From assembly GCA_963676075.2 (NCBI GenBank), contig CAXXNZ010000001.1, positions 62,001 to 126,000 on the forward strand: a stretch of DNA of 64,000 nt. The letters are read 5' to 3'. Shown one piece after another: positions 11,467-24,400 of the stretch. The number at the start of each line of letters is the position of its first letter. The stretch's first letter is position 1. The notes under the pieces were generated by a model that saw only the letters and a program-made list of their open reading frames with translations, was not told the DNA's origin and did not search any database. The position numbers and the translations under genes are program-made. Source of the DNA: JAHJQZ01 sp963676075. Lineage in GTDB: Bacteria > Pseudomonadota > Alphaproteobacteria > Rhizobiales > Devosiaceae.

Positions 11467-14060
11467 ATGCCAAAAAAAACCAAAAATAAGGCCCGTCTGG
11501 ACAAATTTTACCATATAGCCAAAGAAACTGGCTATCGTTCTCGTGCTGCATTCAAGTTGCTGCAATTAAACAAAAAATACAATTTCTTATCGAAAGCAAA
11601 TGTACTTCTGGATTTATGTGCTGCCCCTGGTGGGTGGTTATAAGTGGCTGAAAACTATATGCCATTTAATAGTATTAAAATTGGAGTTGATTTGGATCCT
11701 ATTAAGCCTGTGCCTAATTGTAAAACATATGTTTGTGATATTACGTCTCAATAATGCATTTCGTTGGTAATTTTTTTTTTTTTTCTAATTGAATAATTGA
11801 TTGTGAATAGATTAAAAAGGATATTGGCCCTGGAGGAAAAGCTGACGTTGTGTTGAATGATGGAGCACCAAACGTGGGTGCCTCATGGGTGATGGATGCT
11901 TTTTCATAGACTGAATTAGTGTTAGCGGCTTTTAAACTTGCGTCATAATTTTTAAGAAAAGGTGGTGTTTTTGTAACAAAAGTGTTCAGATCAAATGATT
12001 ACAATTCATTAATGTGGGTATTGCAGAAATTCTTTGAGCGTGTTGAGGCAACCAAACCTGAAGCATCAAGATAGTAAAGTGCGGAAATTTTTGTCGTGGG
12101 ATTGAATTACTTAGCCCCAGATTATATAGATAAGAAGTTTTTCGATAGCAAATTTGTATTCAAAGATACCGAAAATGATATTATGGAGACTTATCATTCG
12201 AAAGAAATTTAAAGTTTATAAGATATTTTACGAAGAAAAAGAAATAGAACGGGATATGCTGAAAATGTACCATAACATTTGTTTCAGACTATTAGTTTGG
12301 AAAAGTTTGTAAAAAGTGAAAATCCGTTTGCTATTCTTTATGACTTTAATAAAATTGAAGTAAATGAAGAAGAAAAAAAGGAATTTATGGCAAAGGTTAA
12401 ACCGCCAGAGGATTGGGAAGCTTTATTTGGTGATTTAAAAGTTCTTGGGAAAAGAGAATTATCAGCTATTTTAAAATGGAGGTCAAAGATATTATTTAAA
12501 CTGAATTTATAAAAAACGAAAGAAGAAAAAAGTAATTTAGATGAAAGTAATAAATTGGAGGAAGTAAAAGAAGAAATTGATACTGATGATGAACTAGATA
12601 AAGAAATAAAAGATTAGTAATAATAGACTATAAAATAATTAAAAAAGGATGAAAAAAAGAAAATTAAATCCTTTGCTTAATAAAATAGTGTTATGGGAAT
12701 AATTAGTGAAGAAATAGGAAATGTAGAAGATGAAGATTAAGAATTATTTGAGTTTTCGAAAATAAGGAATGCTTAGAGATTGGGGTTTGTGGATCTGGAT
12801 CAAATTGAGGAAAAAAAAAAAGAAAAAGAAGAAATTGAGAAGTCAGAAAGGCCAAGGTTTAGGAATAAAGATGTTGCAGAAATGGAAGATAATCTGGAAT
12901 TAAACTTTTAAGTAAAATTAGAGAAAAGATAAAAGGCATAAGAGTTACAAAAATAAAACAAATTATAAAAACATAAAAAAAAGGCTGGCGAAGTAGTATA
13001 AGTAGATGAAGATTAATTGAAGTGTGAGCCTTTAAATTTAAATCCTGAAAAAGGAAATAAATTTAGTAATTTGAATGAATTAGAAGAATTAGAAGATGTA
13101 AAAGATAAGCTTAAGAGACGATGGTTTGATTAAGAAATTTTTTAAGATTTGCAAGAGGATTTATAGTTCTCTGAAGTCAGGAAGGAATAGTTAGAAAGTA
13201 AAGGGCAAAAGGAAGGGAAAAAACGAATTAAAGAAAGGGAAGAATTGGATTAACCCAAAAAAAAAGTTAAAAAAGAATAATAATAATAATAATAAGAAAT
13301 TATAAATGATGAAAATGATACCCATATCGTGAAATTAAAAAGTGATATGGAGAAACGTCGTGAATCATTAAAGCGTGCCAAAAAAAAGTAAAACAAGAAG
13401 TCAAAAGATGATGATGGAAATAATGAAATAGAATTTGTAAAACCAGATTTTTCTGATCCAGATGGGATTGTTTCGCGTTTAGCATTAGCAAAGAAAATGT
13501 TACGTAAAAAAAAAAGAGAATATATTATAGATTCAACATTGACACCAGCGCATTAATATGCATGTGACTGGGAGGATGAAGAACTTGATTTACCATAATG
13601 GTTTGTGAATGATGAAAAAAAGCATTGGTTTAAGACTCCACCAATAACAAAAGAAGAAGTCGATACAGAGCGAGCAAGACTGTAACAAATTAATGCTCAA
13701 ACCCCCAAAAAAGTAATGGAAGCTAAAATTAGAAAATAAAAACGTGTCTTAAGGATGATGAAAAAAGGTAGTTAACTAGCATAAGCAGTACTTTAAACTG
13801 ATGGGCTAAGTGAAGCACAAAAAATTGAAAAGGCTAAAGCAATTGTCCGAAAAGCTATATCGAAGGGGAAGAAGCATGATAAGAAAGTGGTTGTGGTGAG
13901 ACAAGCAGGAACTGATAAGGTAAAATAGGGAAGAGATGTAAAACTAGTTGATAAAAGAATGAAATTAGATAAAAAGCGGGAAAAAATGAAATAGTTTGGA
14001 AAGCTTAAAGGACGTGGGACACCGAAGAAGTATAAAAGTCGGAGAAACAAAAAAAAATGA
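11467..14060 (+). CDS. SPB1: Spb1-type FtsJ rRNA 2'-O-methyltransferase
   Basis: Nucleolar SAM-dependent methyltransferase that modifies 25S/28S rRNA and is needed for 60S subunit assembly. One intron, 11767-11810 (44 nt), gives exactly 849 codons plus TGA 14058-14060. ATG 11467 is chosen because Spb1 proteins start right before the KARLDKFYHIAKETGYRSRA block. The catalytic K-D-K-E set can be followed in this order: that lysine-rich start with AAFKL, SAM motif I DLCAAPGGWLQVA (residues about 48-60), VLNDGAPNVGASW, and FVTKVFRS. A long charged, coiled middle with many TAA/TAG Gln codons and a Gln run at 13280-13296 follows. The Spb1 C-terminal domain is clear: CDWEDEELDLPQWFVNDEKK, HWFKTPPITKEE, and the basic end GRGTPKKYKSRRNKKK. 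Length matches yeast Spb1 (841 aa). All Trp codons are TGG. Confidence 0.95.
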
Positions 14061-14197
14061 GTATTTTTTGGGTTTTAATTTTATGTTCTAATATAATTAA
14101 AACATGTAAGCAAATTTAATTTAAATTTAATATAATATGAAAAAATGAATGAATTACAACAAAGAAATCAAAATAATATAATGACAAAAAAAATTAC

Positions 14198-14728
14198 TCA
14201 AAAAGTGTGAAAAACAGAAAAATCAATAGTACTGGTTTGATGAGTATCTTCAGTGAGTTGGCTGTACTTTCTTTTTTCCTTTTTTTGTTTAAATCTTTGT
14301 AATGCATCAAGCCGTTACTTACGCTAATTCTCTGAGGCTTTTGTTTGTTTAGCTATTTTCTTGTTTGGCAGATATTATAATTTAAAAATTGGTTCCATTT
14401 ATTTCTCTTCAATTTATTTTTAACATTGTATTTGCTATGGTTCCTCATTTTCGGTGGCATCTTGTTCAAAGTATTAGAAGTCAAATTCAAAAGCTATTTC
14501 ATTCTCTTAATTTTCTTCTTTCTTTTTATCTTCTTTTTATTACTCTGATTCCAATTATGAATCTATCCCTGAATTGAAAATTTTTTCTAAATCAGGACTA
14601 GTGCATTGAGGCCTTCGAGACTCAAAAAATAGAATATTATCAAAATCATCATTTTGAATCAGAGAGTTTTGAGTTTAAATCTAGGGATCTAAATGGAAAG
14701 GAGGCAAGCATTCGGTTATGTAATTCAT
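14198..14728 (-). CDS. small basic protein, paralogue B of a pair flanking SPB1
   Basis: Unidentified, single exon, 176 residues (ATG 14728-14726, TGA 14200-14198). It has the same plan as the gene at 10722-11225: a short Pro/Gln N-terminus, NDDFDNILFFESRRPQCTSP with DLEKIFNSG, an acidic Glu/Gln middle, a PIFKLQYL block (PTIFKVQYI in A) and a Lys/Arg-rich tail RFKQKKEKRKYSQLTED. Overall similarity is modest outside these blocks, so the duplication is old. It lies tail to tail with SPB1, 137 bp from its stop. I know no family for it. Confidence 0.68.
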
Positions 14729-15128
14729 TTTAAGAATATTTATGGCTGTCTTTTATTTCTGAAAATTATTTTTAGAATAGAATTATTAAATAGTTTTGAT
14801 TTTTTGTACGATATATACAAAATAATATTTTGTGCTTCATTATTTGATTTTATTTCAAATAAATTGTTCAAAAATTTTTTTCTGTATTTTGAATAATTAT
14901 AAAAAATTGAATATTATTGAACTCATAAATTCTTTATTATAAATAGCATTGAAAATCAACAGAGTAAAACAACAATAATTTTAAATTTAAGTCTTTATAG
15001 AAAAAAAAAAAAAAAAAGCAAGGAAATATTTTTAAAACACAGTATTTTCTGGCGAACTAAATTATGCGAAGCAGAGTAACTACCTTTGTTTCGAAGTAAG
15101 AATACGTTATCCATTATTTCTGAATATT
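14729..15128. other. gene-free spacer leading into the repeat cluster
   Basis: A/T-rich DNA with no supported gene. The last 100 bp (about 15030-15128) are weakly similar to the outer edge of the other element copies: a GATAAC...AAAGGTAGTTACTCTGC-like string on the minus strand resembles the minus strand at 17190-17240. The element may therefore extend further left than the identical core. Confidence 0.4.
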
Positions 15129-16131
15129 CTGAAGATTCACTAATTTGAATTTAATCAAGATTTTTCCGTTTGATTAAAAACTAATGAGATGATTTCCTTG
15201 TTGTCTCCAATAAAGATTGCTGGATGTTTGCTTCAACGAAGAAAGCCAAATCCAATAAAACGTGCAATTTAGGTCCTTAAGTCAAGACAAATCTAAAAAC
15301 CTTGAATTCCGAAAGGAAAGTGAAAAACATAAATAGATAGAAGAAGTATTTGGATGAAGTAGCATTCTTTGAAGAGAAATTTAAAATCTAAAGGAGTCCC
15401 CTGTCTCGAGAGACTAAAACTAAAAGATCTTTTTGTTCCTCCAATTATTTTAATTAACCAAAAAAAGGCCAACCATTTTGTAACAAACATGAATAAAACA
15501 ATCCCTAGAATTTCCCTCCATTAATTAGATCACAAGGAACCTTCAAAGTCGGGAGTAGACGATTGAATTGATCACAAATATATATATAATTCTTTATGAA
15601 AAACACATTTTGCTTCCCAATATTTAAAAATAAAAATTATTGTATTTCATTTTTTCTCTCTTATACAACAAATATAAAACAAAAAATAAAATTAAAAACA
15701 AAATAAATCCAACTCTTTTTCCTAAGGAAAAGATTAGTTTAAATTCGATGAATGTTTGAAGCAATATATCCTTACAACTCGATTAAAATCATCAAGACCA
15801 ACCTAAAGAAGGACTTCATTTGACGAAAAAACTGCTAATAAATGACTTTAAAATCCTGGCCAATTGACGAGAAATAAATGAAAAAGCAAGACACACCTCT
15901 CATTAAATTATTAAAATTCTCTTAATTTGAGACTTTTTTAATAAGTTCTTGTTGCCCTTCCTTTTGTTTCATTTTTATGTGTTTTTTGATGTGTTTCTAT
16001 CAATTATAATATTTGTTTTACGCTTTGTGTTTTGATTTGGGAATTTTTATCATTTTAAATTTAGGCTTAATTAAGCTAATTTAATCACGGTATTTTTAAT
16101 TTGATTTTTAGGAATTTTTACCATTTTAAAA
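15129..16131 (-). repeat. 1003 bp element copy 1 (direct repeat)
   Basis: By eye the sequence from CTGAAGATTCACTAATTTG to GGAATTTTTACCATTTTAAAA is identical to 17244-18246 (offset 2115 bp over the full 1003 bp), and both encode the same 65-codon standard-code ORF. It contains no start-to-stop frame I would defend as a gene: with TAA/TAG as Gln the minus strand is open for about 100 codons, but without a clear start or motif. A diverged inverted copy follows immediately. I see no terminal inverted repeat or target-site duplication typical of a DNA transposon. Confidence 0.88.
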
Positions 16132-16169
16132 TTAATCAAAAATGTTAAATTTTATTTCTGATGTTTAAT

Positions 16170-17040
16170 TAGCAAACTAATTATATTACGATATAAATAA
16201 ATTAGTTAAAATTGGACTAAATCTTTTGAAAATGCAGCAAAAACAATTTTAAAACGATAATTATTGTTTAATCAAAAACACAAAGCGTAAAACAAATTTT
16301 ATAATCAATAAAAAGACAAAAAAACACTAAAAATGAAACAAAAAGGAAGGACAGCAAGAATTTGTCAAAGATGTCTAAGATTAATAAATTTTAATAATCT
16401 AATGAGAAGTGTGTCTTGTTTTGTCCTTTATTTTTCCTCAATTGAATATTGTTTTAAATTATTTTGCTGGTAAGTTTTTTGTCAAATCACATCCTTCTTT
16501 TGCCTGTTCTCAAATGAGTAGCAAGATAAATATTGTTTTTTGTATTCCCCTCCTTACGATAAGATTTTGCTTTTTTAAATTTGATTTTTTGTTTATTTAT
16601 TCAATTTATTTGGATAAAATAAATTTGGTTTGAATATTAGTGAGCAAAATTTATGTTTCATAAAGAATTATATATATATTTGTTATGGTCAATTCAATAA
16701 TTTTCGAAATTATACTTCAATCTATTTGTTTAATCCTTTCAGAGGACTTCAAAGGAGAAAAAAATTGACTACAATAAATTTTGTTTCAATATTTGGAGTT
16801 AAGATTTATTTTTCATAAATTTTTGCAGTCGTCGATTCGCTTACGCAGGTTTTGAAACTTATTTGTGTTCTAAGAGTTAAATATTGTTTAGTTTTTGATT
16901 TACGAGATTAATAAGGACATATTTGGATTCTACAATTTTTTTTCAGGCAAATTGTAAAGAATATTTCGATCTATTTTTTAAATTCTTCTATTTTTCTAAT
17001 CGAGTTTATTCTGCATTTTTTGCATTTTTAACTCTTCTGT
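16170..17040 (+). repeat. diverged inverted copy of the 1003 bp element
   Basis: Aligns in order with the reverse complement of the flanking repeats: AAACACAAAGCGTAAAAC (16266), TGAAACAAAAAGGAAGG (16333), AATGAGAAGTGTGTCTTG (16400), TCATAAAGAATTATATATAT (16658). Many substitutions and indels separate it from the two near-identical copies, so it is much older than their duplication. Together with copy 1 it can fold into a long imperfect hairpin with a very short loop (about 16131-16170). Standard-code frames inside it are not genes. Confidence 0.7.
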
Positions 17041-17243
17041 ACTGAGCTCATAAATTTTTTCTTATAAATGCCATTGAAAAATCAATTTTAAATTTTATCA
17101 ATAATTTTATTTTCATAAAATTTTTTTAATATAAAAAATAAGGTAAGCCTGATTGATTTTTGGCAAAACAACATGTGAATTTTGTTTTATCACACTACTT
17201 ACCTTTGATTTAACTGCTTCGGAGCCAGAACCTTATCGATTGC

Positions 17244-18246
17244 CTGAAGATTCACTAATTTGAATTTAATCAAGATTTTTCCGTTTGATTAAAAACTAAT
17301 GAGATGATTTCCTTGTTGTCTCCAATAAAGATTGCTGGATGTTTGCTTCAACGAAGAAAGCCAAATCCAATAAAACGTGCAATTTAGGTCCTTAAGTCAA
17401 GACAAATCTAAAAACCTTGAATTCCGAAAGGAAAGTGAAAAACATAAATAGATAGAAGAAGTATTTGGATGAAGTAGCATTCTTTGAAGAGAAATTTAAA
17501 ATCTAAAGGAGTCCCCTGTCTCGAGAGACTAAAACTAAAAGATCTTTTTGTTCCTCCAATTATTTTAATTAACCAAAAAAAGGCCAACCATTTTGTAACA
17601 AACATGAATAAAACAATCCCTAGAATTTCCCTCCATTAATTAGATCACAAGGAACCTTCAAAGTCGGGAGTAGACGATTGAATTGATCACAAATATATAT
17701 ATAATTCTTTATGAAAAACACATTTTGCTTCCCAATATTTAAAAATAAAAATTATTGTATTTCATTTTTTCTCTCTTATACAACAAATATAAAACAAAAA
17801 ATAAAATTAAAAACAAAATAAATCCAACTCTTTTTCCTAAGGAAAAGATTAGTTTAAATTCGATGAATGTTTGAAGCAATATATCCTTACAACTCGATTA
17901 AAATCATCAAGACCAACCTAAAGAAGGACTTCATTTGACGAAAAAACTGCTAATAAATGACTTTAAAATCCTGGCCAATTGACGAGAAATAAATGAAAAA
18001 GCAAGACACACCTCTCATTAAATTATTAAAATTCTCTTAATTTGAGACTTTTTTAATAAGTTCTTGTTGCCCTTCCTTTTGTTTCATTTTTATGTGTTTT
18101 TTGATGTGTTTCTATCAATTATAATATTTGTTTTACGCTTTGTGTTTTGATTTGGGAATTTTTATCATTTTAAATTTAGGCTTAATTAAGCTAATTTAAT
18201 CACGGTATTTTTAATTTGATTTTTAGGAATTTTTACCATTTTAAAA
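17244..18246 (-). repeat. 1003 bp element copy 2 (direct repeat)
   Basis: Same sequence as 15129-16131 as far as I can read. Outside it the flanks differ: the left flank (about 17130-17243) carries a TCAAAGGTAAG / GATAAGGTTCTGGCTC block on the minus strand that also appears, diverged, at 2674-2720; the right flank leads to the surface-protein gene 241 bp away. The near identity of copies 1 and 2 implies recent duplication or gene conversion. An assembly artefact must also be considered, but the unique sequence between the copies argues against a simple collapse error. Confidence 0.88.
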
Positions 18247-18487
18247 GTAGGCTAAATTAAACATAGAAAAATATTTTAATTTTATTACGATAATTTTATT
18301 ATGATAATTTTATAATCAAAATTATCACATTGTTTTTAATAATTTAAAATTAAAAATATTTTTACTACATTGTTATTTATAAAGTAAAATTAGAATTAAT
18401 TATAGAACGTTAGAAATAAACTCTTTTTCCTATAAATACTACCACATTTTAAAAATAATTAAAAAAATTAATTTACTTATTTCAAAA

Positions 18488-21400
18488 ATGAAAAATCTTC
18501 TATTTCTATTAACCTTTCTAACGCTATCGTTCGCTGGGCATATCTATGTTTCAGATGCTACCTTAGACTATCAAAATAAAGTATTTAATTTATTTTTTTA
18601 AAATTTCAAAGAACTATTTTAAATCTGCTCAGTTATATTTCAAACTTGAAAATTGTTTAAATAGCGGCGAAGTTTTGAGAGTAGTCTGGCCATTTTCTTT
18701 TGACACTACACCATCAGCTAAAATCACTATTACGGGTTCAACTACTAATCTTGCTTCAGCTACAGTTAATGAATCATCTTCGACTTCCGTTTATCTGATA
18801 ACTATGGGTTCTAACTTGAATGCTGGCCAATGGTATAGTTTAAATTTGTCAATATCCACTGGACTAACCAGTATTACAGCTTAATATTATGATACTCCAA
18901 TTTAGTTGGCAACCTATTCTGGGAAATCATCCAGTGCAATCACTAATTATTAACTTTATGACTATAATAATGCATGCGGATTTGTTGCAATTGCTCCTGC
19001 CCCTGCAAAATTAGCAAATGTTTCTCTAAGTCTTTCTGCAACTTCAGAGAATTAGACATCAAATATAATTGAAAACACATATTTTGAATAGAGTTATAAT
19101 GTTTATCTCACTGTTAAAACAACTAATAACTATGAATCTGGTGGAACCTATTACTTCAAGATGACTGGACCTTTTACTTGGAGTGGAGGTGTTGAAGTAA
19201 TCAGTAAAAACTGTACTGAAAATGACACTGGGTGCACTCCAATTTTACCCTTGACTTTAAACAGAGACTATACTTATAAGGTGACAGATACATTGCTAAC
19301 ATTTGTTCGATATCAAAATTCTACTAAACTGGCCATTGCTAATACAGAATATCTAAAATTAAAAATTAAAGTGAACACCCCTAATTATGTTAGTACGACT
19401 GGGACCATGTCAGTTTATTTAGTTTCAAATTATGCTAATTATATTTATGAATATTCAGATGAAAGTACAAATTTTTTTTCGACAAGTAAAATCGGCATAA
19501 CAACTTCTTCAACAAAATTTTTATGGGGTGTGCCTTATGACGATGGATTATCTAAAGGATGTCCAATAAGAGTTTATTTATCCGACAACTATGCAATCTG
19601 GAATAAAATTACACTTTCATTTTAACCTACACGAGCTTTCCCTGAATCTGAGGGATTTAAAATGAAAGTTAATGTTAATAATTCATTATATGTAAATGAT
19701 ATGTCAATATATACTGATATGACTCAAATGAGTTCCCTGGGAGCAATAAGCTGTTTAACAGATGTGTCAAGTAAATATATTATATGCCAAAATATTGGAA
19801 AGCTTAGTGCAAGTGTAACAAAAAGTATTAAATTTGCTTATGTGGTGTAATATTCAGCGACATTAGACTTAGATGATTTTGGAAAATTCGAATTCTATCA
19901 TTAAGAAGGATCAGGAGAAAAAGCAAATTAAATTACGGTTACAGCTTCCCCATCTAATACTGGTATTAGTGGTATGACAACCATTGTGAAAAATGCTGAT
20001 TATAATAAACATTTTGATATAATTAATCCAGTTGCCGATGTGCCAACAACTTTTGATCACTATATAACGAACTATACAGATGTATTTAAAGCTGCAAAAA
20101 CAACATCTGATGGAAGATCTTCTATTAAATATTAAAATGGTACCTTCGATTTGCTTGTACTGATTGAAGCAAAATTTGAGTAGCAATGCTGTGGAGAAAC
20201 TGCTCCTGAAGTGTACGGTGAATAATGCGAAACTAAAACTTGGAAAACAGGTGCCACAAATACATACTGTAAAGCAAATAGCTCCGCAAGTTTGGTGATA
20301 AAAATTCTTGCTAATAATTTTGTCCTGAGTTTTGGAGAAAATTATGATAGTGAAAATAATAAAACAATCTTTAAGGGAGTTGAAATCATGCATACATCAG
20401 ACGGTGATACTGCGGCAAAAACTTTTTATGGAGAAACAAAAACAATATTACTTACCTAAAATTGCTTGCATACTGATGGTGACACTAACGATATATAAGT
20501 ATGTAATGATAATTATGATGCTACTACTTATATTCCACTTGCTACACTTCATACTGATAGCAAATATACTTATAATCAATGGTATCTGAGAGATAATTAT
20601 TGGGAACTTCATTGGACTTGTGCAACCGCTAATATGTCTGAAAATGTTTGTGGAGGAATTGCTAGCTAAGCTAATGGTATTGTCTATTAAGGATTTCGTA
20701 TCAGAAATGTGACTTTTAATAACATTCTAGCCAATCCTCTTTATCCAGATTAAACCGATATAGATTTTGTGATTTGCTTTAGGTTTCTCAACGCAATAGG
20801 AAGTACTTCTCTTGCTGTTGACAGTTCTACAACTATTTTAGCAAGCTCAGGTATCTATAATGTTTAGATAATTAATTTTTAAACTGAAATTGGAAACTCA
20901 AATACTTCTACAATTTTAAGAGTAGGAATCTTAAATTATTATATGAACGATGATGCTAATGTTACCAATGATTATGATTTCATTCCAACTTTGCTTAGAG
21001 TTGGAGGAAATATCCATGATAATGATATTACTGGTTCGAATGACGGAGTGGCGTTTTTCTTCGATGTAGGAATGGATATTGGATAATCTGGTGGAGATCT
21101 TGATTTAAATCCAACAGAATGCTCTTCACCAACTGCAACATCCGTTACTTGCAGGTACTTCGCAAGAAAATAACTAAACTCTACTACTATTACAATAGAT
21201 TAACACGGAGATTATTATCCAGGACTAAATGTATTTTTAATTAAATAAAATAAATTATTCTTAGATGATTGCAATGGGAGGTACATAAATATCTGAAGGA
21301 AATGAATTTAATTATTATATCCCAGTGAAAATTACAGCTCCATTTGCGTATGCTTTTATTGCACTTATTAATTCTTATCAAACTTATCCTACTATTAAAA

Positions 21401-24400
21401 ATATTTTTAAAATAAGCGGAACTATTGAAATTGGTGGTTCAAATTATAAAGTTCCTTCACCTTTATTTTCTGCCTTTACTAAATATGCTGCTACTTTGGA
21501 TATTGTTTTAGATGAATATGGTACATTTTAATCCCAAGCTCTTCCTGCTACGATGAATACAACTCAAAGTGAAGTCATTGGGTCTTCATTTGATGATTGT
21601 GAGCCCACAGATGTTAAAACAAATTTAACACTAGATGGACATTTTACGACTGGATTTACTGATTTTTTAAATGATAATCCTGCAAAGATAGAAGATTCTA
21701 CTGGATAATTTATGGCTTCTGCTCATTTTACAATGCATTCATTTGAAAAATATTGGGCTGGATCAACATTTACTTGGAGTCTTGACAACTCTACAGATGT
21801 TCCATTTAAAGGAACTTGCACTGAAATGACTATTAAATCGACTCTTACATAGTATTTGATCGTTTGTCCTTTTGAAGGAACATTTGAATCTTCAGCTACT
21901 GCTAATATTTCAAGTTTAGTATCTCCTACATTAACAGTTAATTCTTGGAAATGGCCTGATTATTATGGAAAGGATGCAGATATTGGAGCTCATTTGAGAT
22001 TCCTCTGGACAGACAGAGTAGGTAATTTACTGTCATTCTTTTAAACCGGAGTGAAAGGAAATGCAAAATTAAATTGTACTCTTAGCACAGCCAGCTAAGT
22101 TTTTAAATTGAATACTACTTAAACAAAAGCTACTATAATAATAACTCCTTTAACTACTCTGTTACTAAAGGCAGCAACAACTACTGAAGGCGAGAGAAAA
22201 ACAATGACAATTGTTTTAAGTACATATGAAACAACTTCAGCGGATCCTAAAATCACAAAATGTTATTGTGGAATATCGAATGTAAAATGTACGGTTGGAT
22301 TAGATACTAATAGTAAAGATTTTACTTTTACTTTGACAAATACAGATACAGAAAATGATGTTACTATTCCAGCTTCACCAATTTCTTTAACATTCTGGCT
22401 CTTTTCGACTAGCAATGATGCTGAGACTACAAATTCCTACACTGCTTAAATTAAAGCTACTTTTTATACTAATTTAACAGTAAGTCCTAATGTGGGAGCT
22501 AAAAAAGTAATAAATGATTGTTAGAAGAAAGCAACATGGACTTCCTAATCTTATGAAAGTCGTTTGATTACAGTCAAAGATCCAAGTCGTCATAGTTTAG
22601 TTATCGGTTCTCGTACTTATTTCTCTTTCTTTTTCAGTACCCCATACGATGTGCTTGATATTACAAAATACAAAATAAACCTTGCCTTTTTAGACTCTCC
22701 TAATTCAGGACTTGTTGATAATTTGCGGTGTGGATTATACACAAGTACAAGTATTTCTCATGACTTCTCCACATTTAGTTACTCAACTTTATCGGATATT
22801 TAAATTTAATACAAACAGAAATAAACAACACTTGATTATCCAACAGAAAAGGGCCATGCTTCATTCACTTTCAAATGCTATGGTGGCAAAGTGCAAGAAA
22901 ATGAACCAAGTTCAAGTTCTTTAATCACAGTTGAAAATTATTATTTATCTGATAAAATCGGAACTGGCAGCTGTGATAATCAATCAGAGAAGTACAGTGG
23001 ACTTAAAACAGTATCCTCTGAGTCCAGTGTCGCAACAATTACAATGAATAGATTATTTGATAGCGTGGGATAAGACTCAACATACACTTTCAACGTCAAA
23101 GTAGAAGCAAAAACAGATATTAACGAAACAACAAATGTCACTACAACTTCTGTTAGATTCTTAGCTGGCTCTTTAATTTATGTTGAATTTGCTCGTGATT
23201 TATCACCAAGATTTAATAAACTCGGTGTTATTAGATGTTACCATGAATCCTATCCAACATACTGCAATTATGAAAGCGAACGCAGGATTTCTATTTTAGC
23301 TAGAACTGATCTTAGCCACAATGAAACATATGGACACAATTTCTCAGTTGTTGGAATTTAAAGGCCAGCTACCTTGACTAACAACAAAGATATGTATTTT
23401 GCTTTAGTCCCTTACTTGAGTACATTTAACACAATGGAATTCCATACAAGTTCAATTTCTGATGAAACTCCAAGCACTTTAGCTTCGACAATTCTCCCAG
23501 TAGTCTATTATCAGCAAGATTCATCTAATGCAATAAGATCAACTTATTCTTTCACAATGCACATCAAAATCCCAGCCAATTCAGTTGTAGCTGAAATTCC
23601 TTTGTGGGTTGATTTCCCCGAAGAATTCGATGAAGCGATGTTCTTAGGATGGAATCCAAGCTGTTAGTTAAAGAATGTTCAAATTTCGGAGAATGATACA
23701 ATTGACGATTTCGCGGCTTAATGCACAACAAATATTACTAGAAGAGTGAACATCACTTTAAAAGCTGACGACAACAACACTTCTGAAAGACTTTATGCTT
23801 TAACAATTAGTGGCATTCCAACATATAATTATGAACAAACTTAAGTAAATCCCCCTCTTGTATGGTTTGGCAGTGTAACAGAACCCTTGATCCCAACTTA
23901 TAAGACAAATCTAGGCTATTTCAATGGCACTTCTAATTTAAAACAATTCACTTTCACAGATTCTTCAACTAAACAATTACTAAACTGGGAGACAAATATC
24001 CCAAAATGTTACATTGGTACCTACTCATGTGATGCTTCCATTGTTGTCAGCACTGGAGCCAATTTCTAAGCAGATATTACGACTATTACATAAGGAGGGG
24101 TTTATTCTGCTCTGTTTAGTTTAAATCCTTCAACATTAAAATTGAATACTGGAGTTTCTACAAAGAGTTTTGAAATTGCACCAAAATCTTCAACTTAGCC
24201 TGGCTTATATTAACTCACTTGGACTCATGATGCTACTGCCTCATATTCTACTCTCCCACCTTTATTCATTGTAGCAGTTAATGAAAAATTACCTCTCAAA
24301 GCCTTATCAACATCATATGAAGTCCCCCACAAAGGTCATTCATTACCAATTATTTTTAGCTTTGCTGATTAAATGCCAGAATCTGATATTACAATCAACG

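Noticed and set aside
13793..14050. 85-codon minus-strand ORF
   Set aside because: Antisense to the conserved basic C-terminus of SPB1; its Phe/Leu richness mirrors the Lys/Glu codons of the real gene.
14389..14577. 62-codon plus-strand ORF
   Set aside because: Antisense to the small paralogue gene at 14198-14728, whose frame is supported by its match to 10722-11225.
15293..15490. 65-codon minus-strand ORF repeated exactly at 17408-17605
   Set aside because: It is identical only because it lies inside the duplicated 1003 bp repeat. It has no motif, the diverged inverted copy does not preserve it, and with TAA as Gln its end point changes.
15129..18246. Classical DNA transposon
   Set aside because: No transposase, no terminal inverted repeats on each copy and no target-site duplication could be seen, so only the neutral term element is used.
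19911..20393. 160-codon minus-strand ORF
   Set aside because: Antisense shadow of the giant surface-protein exon, which is continuous on the plus strand in the same interval.
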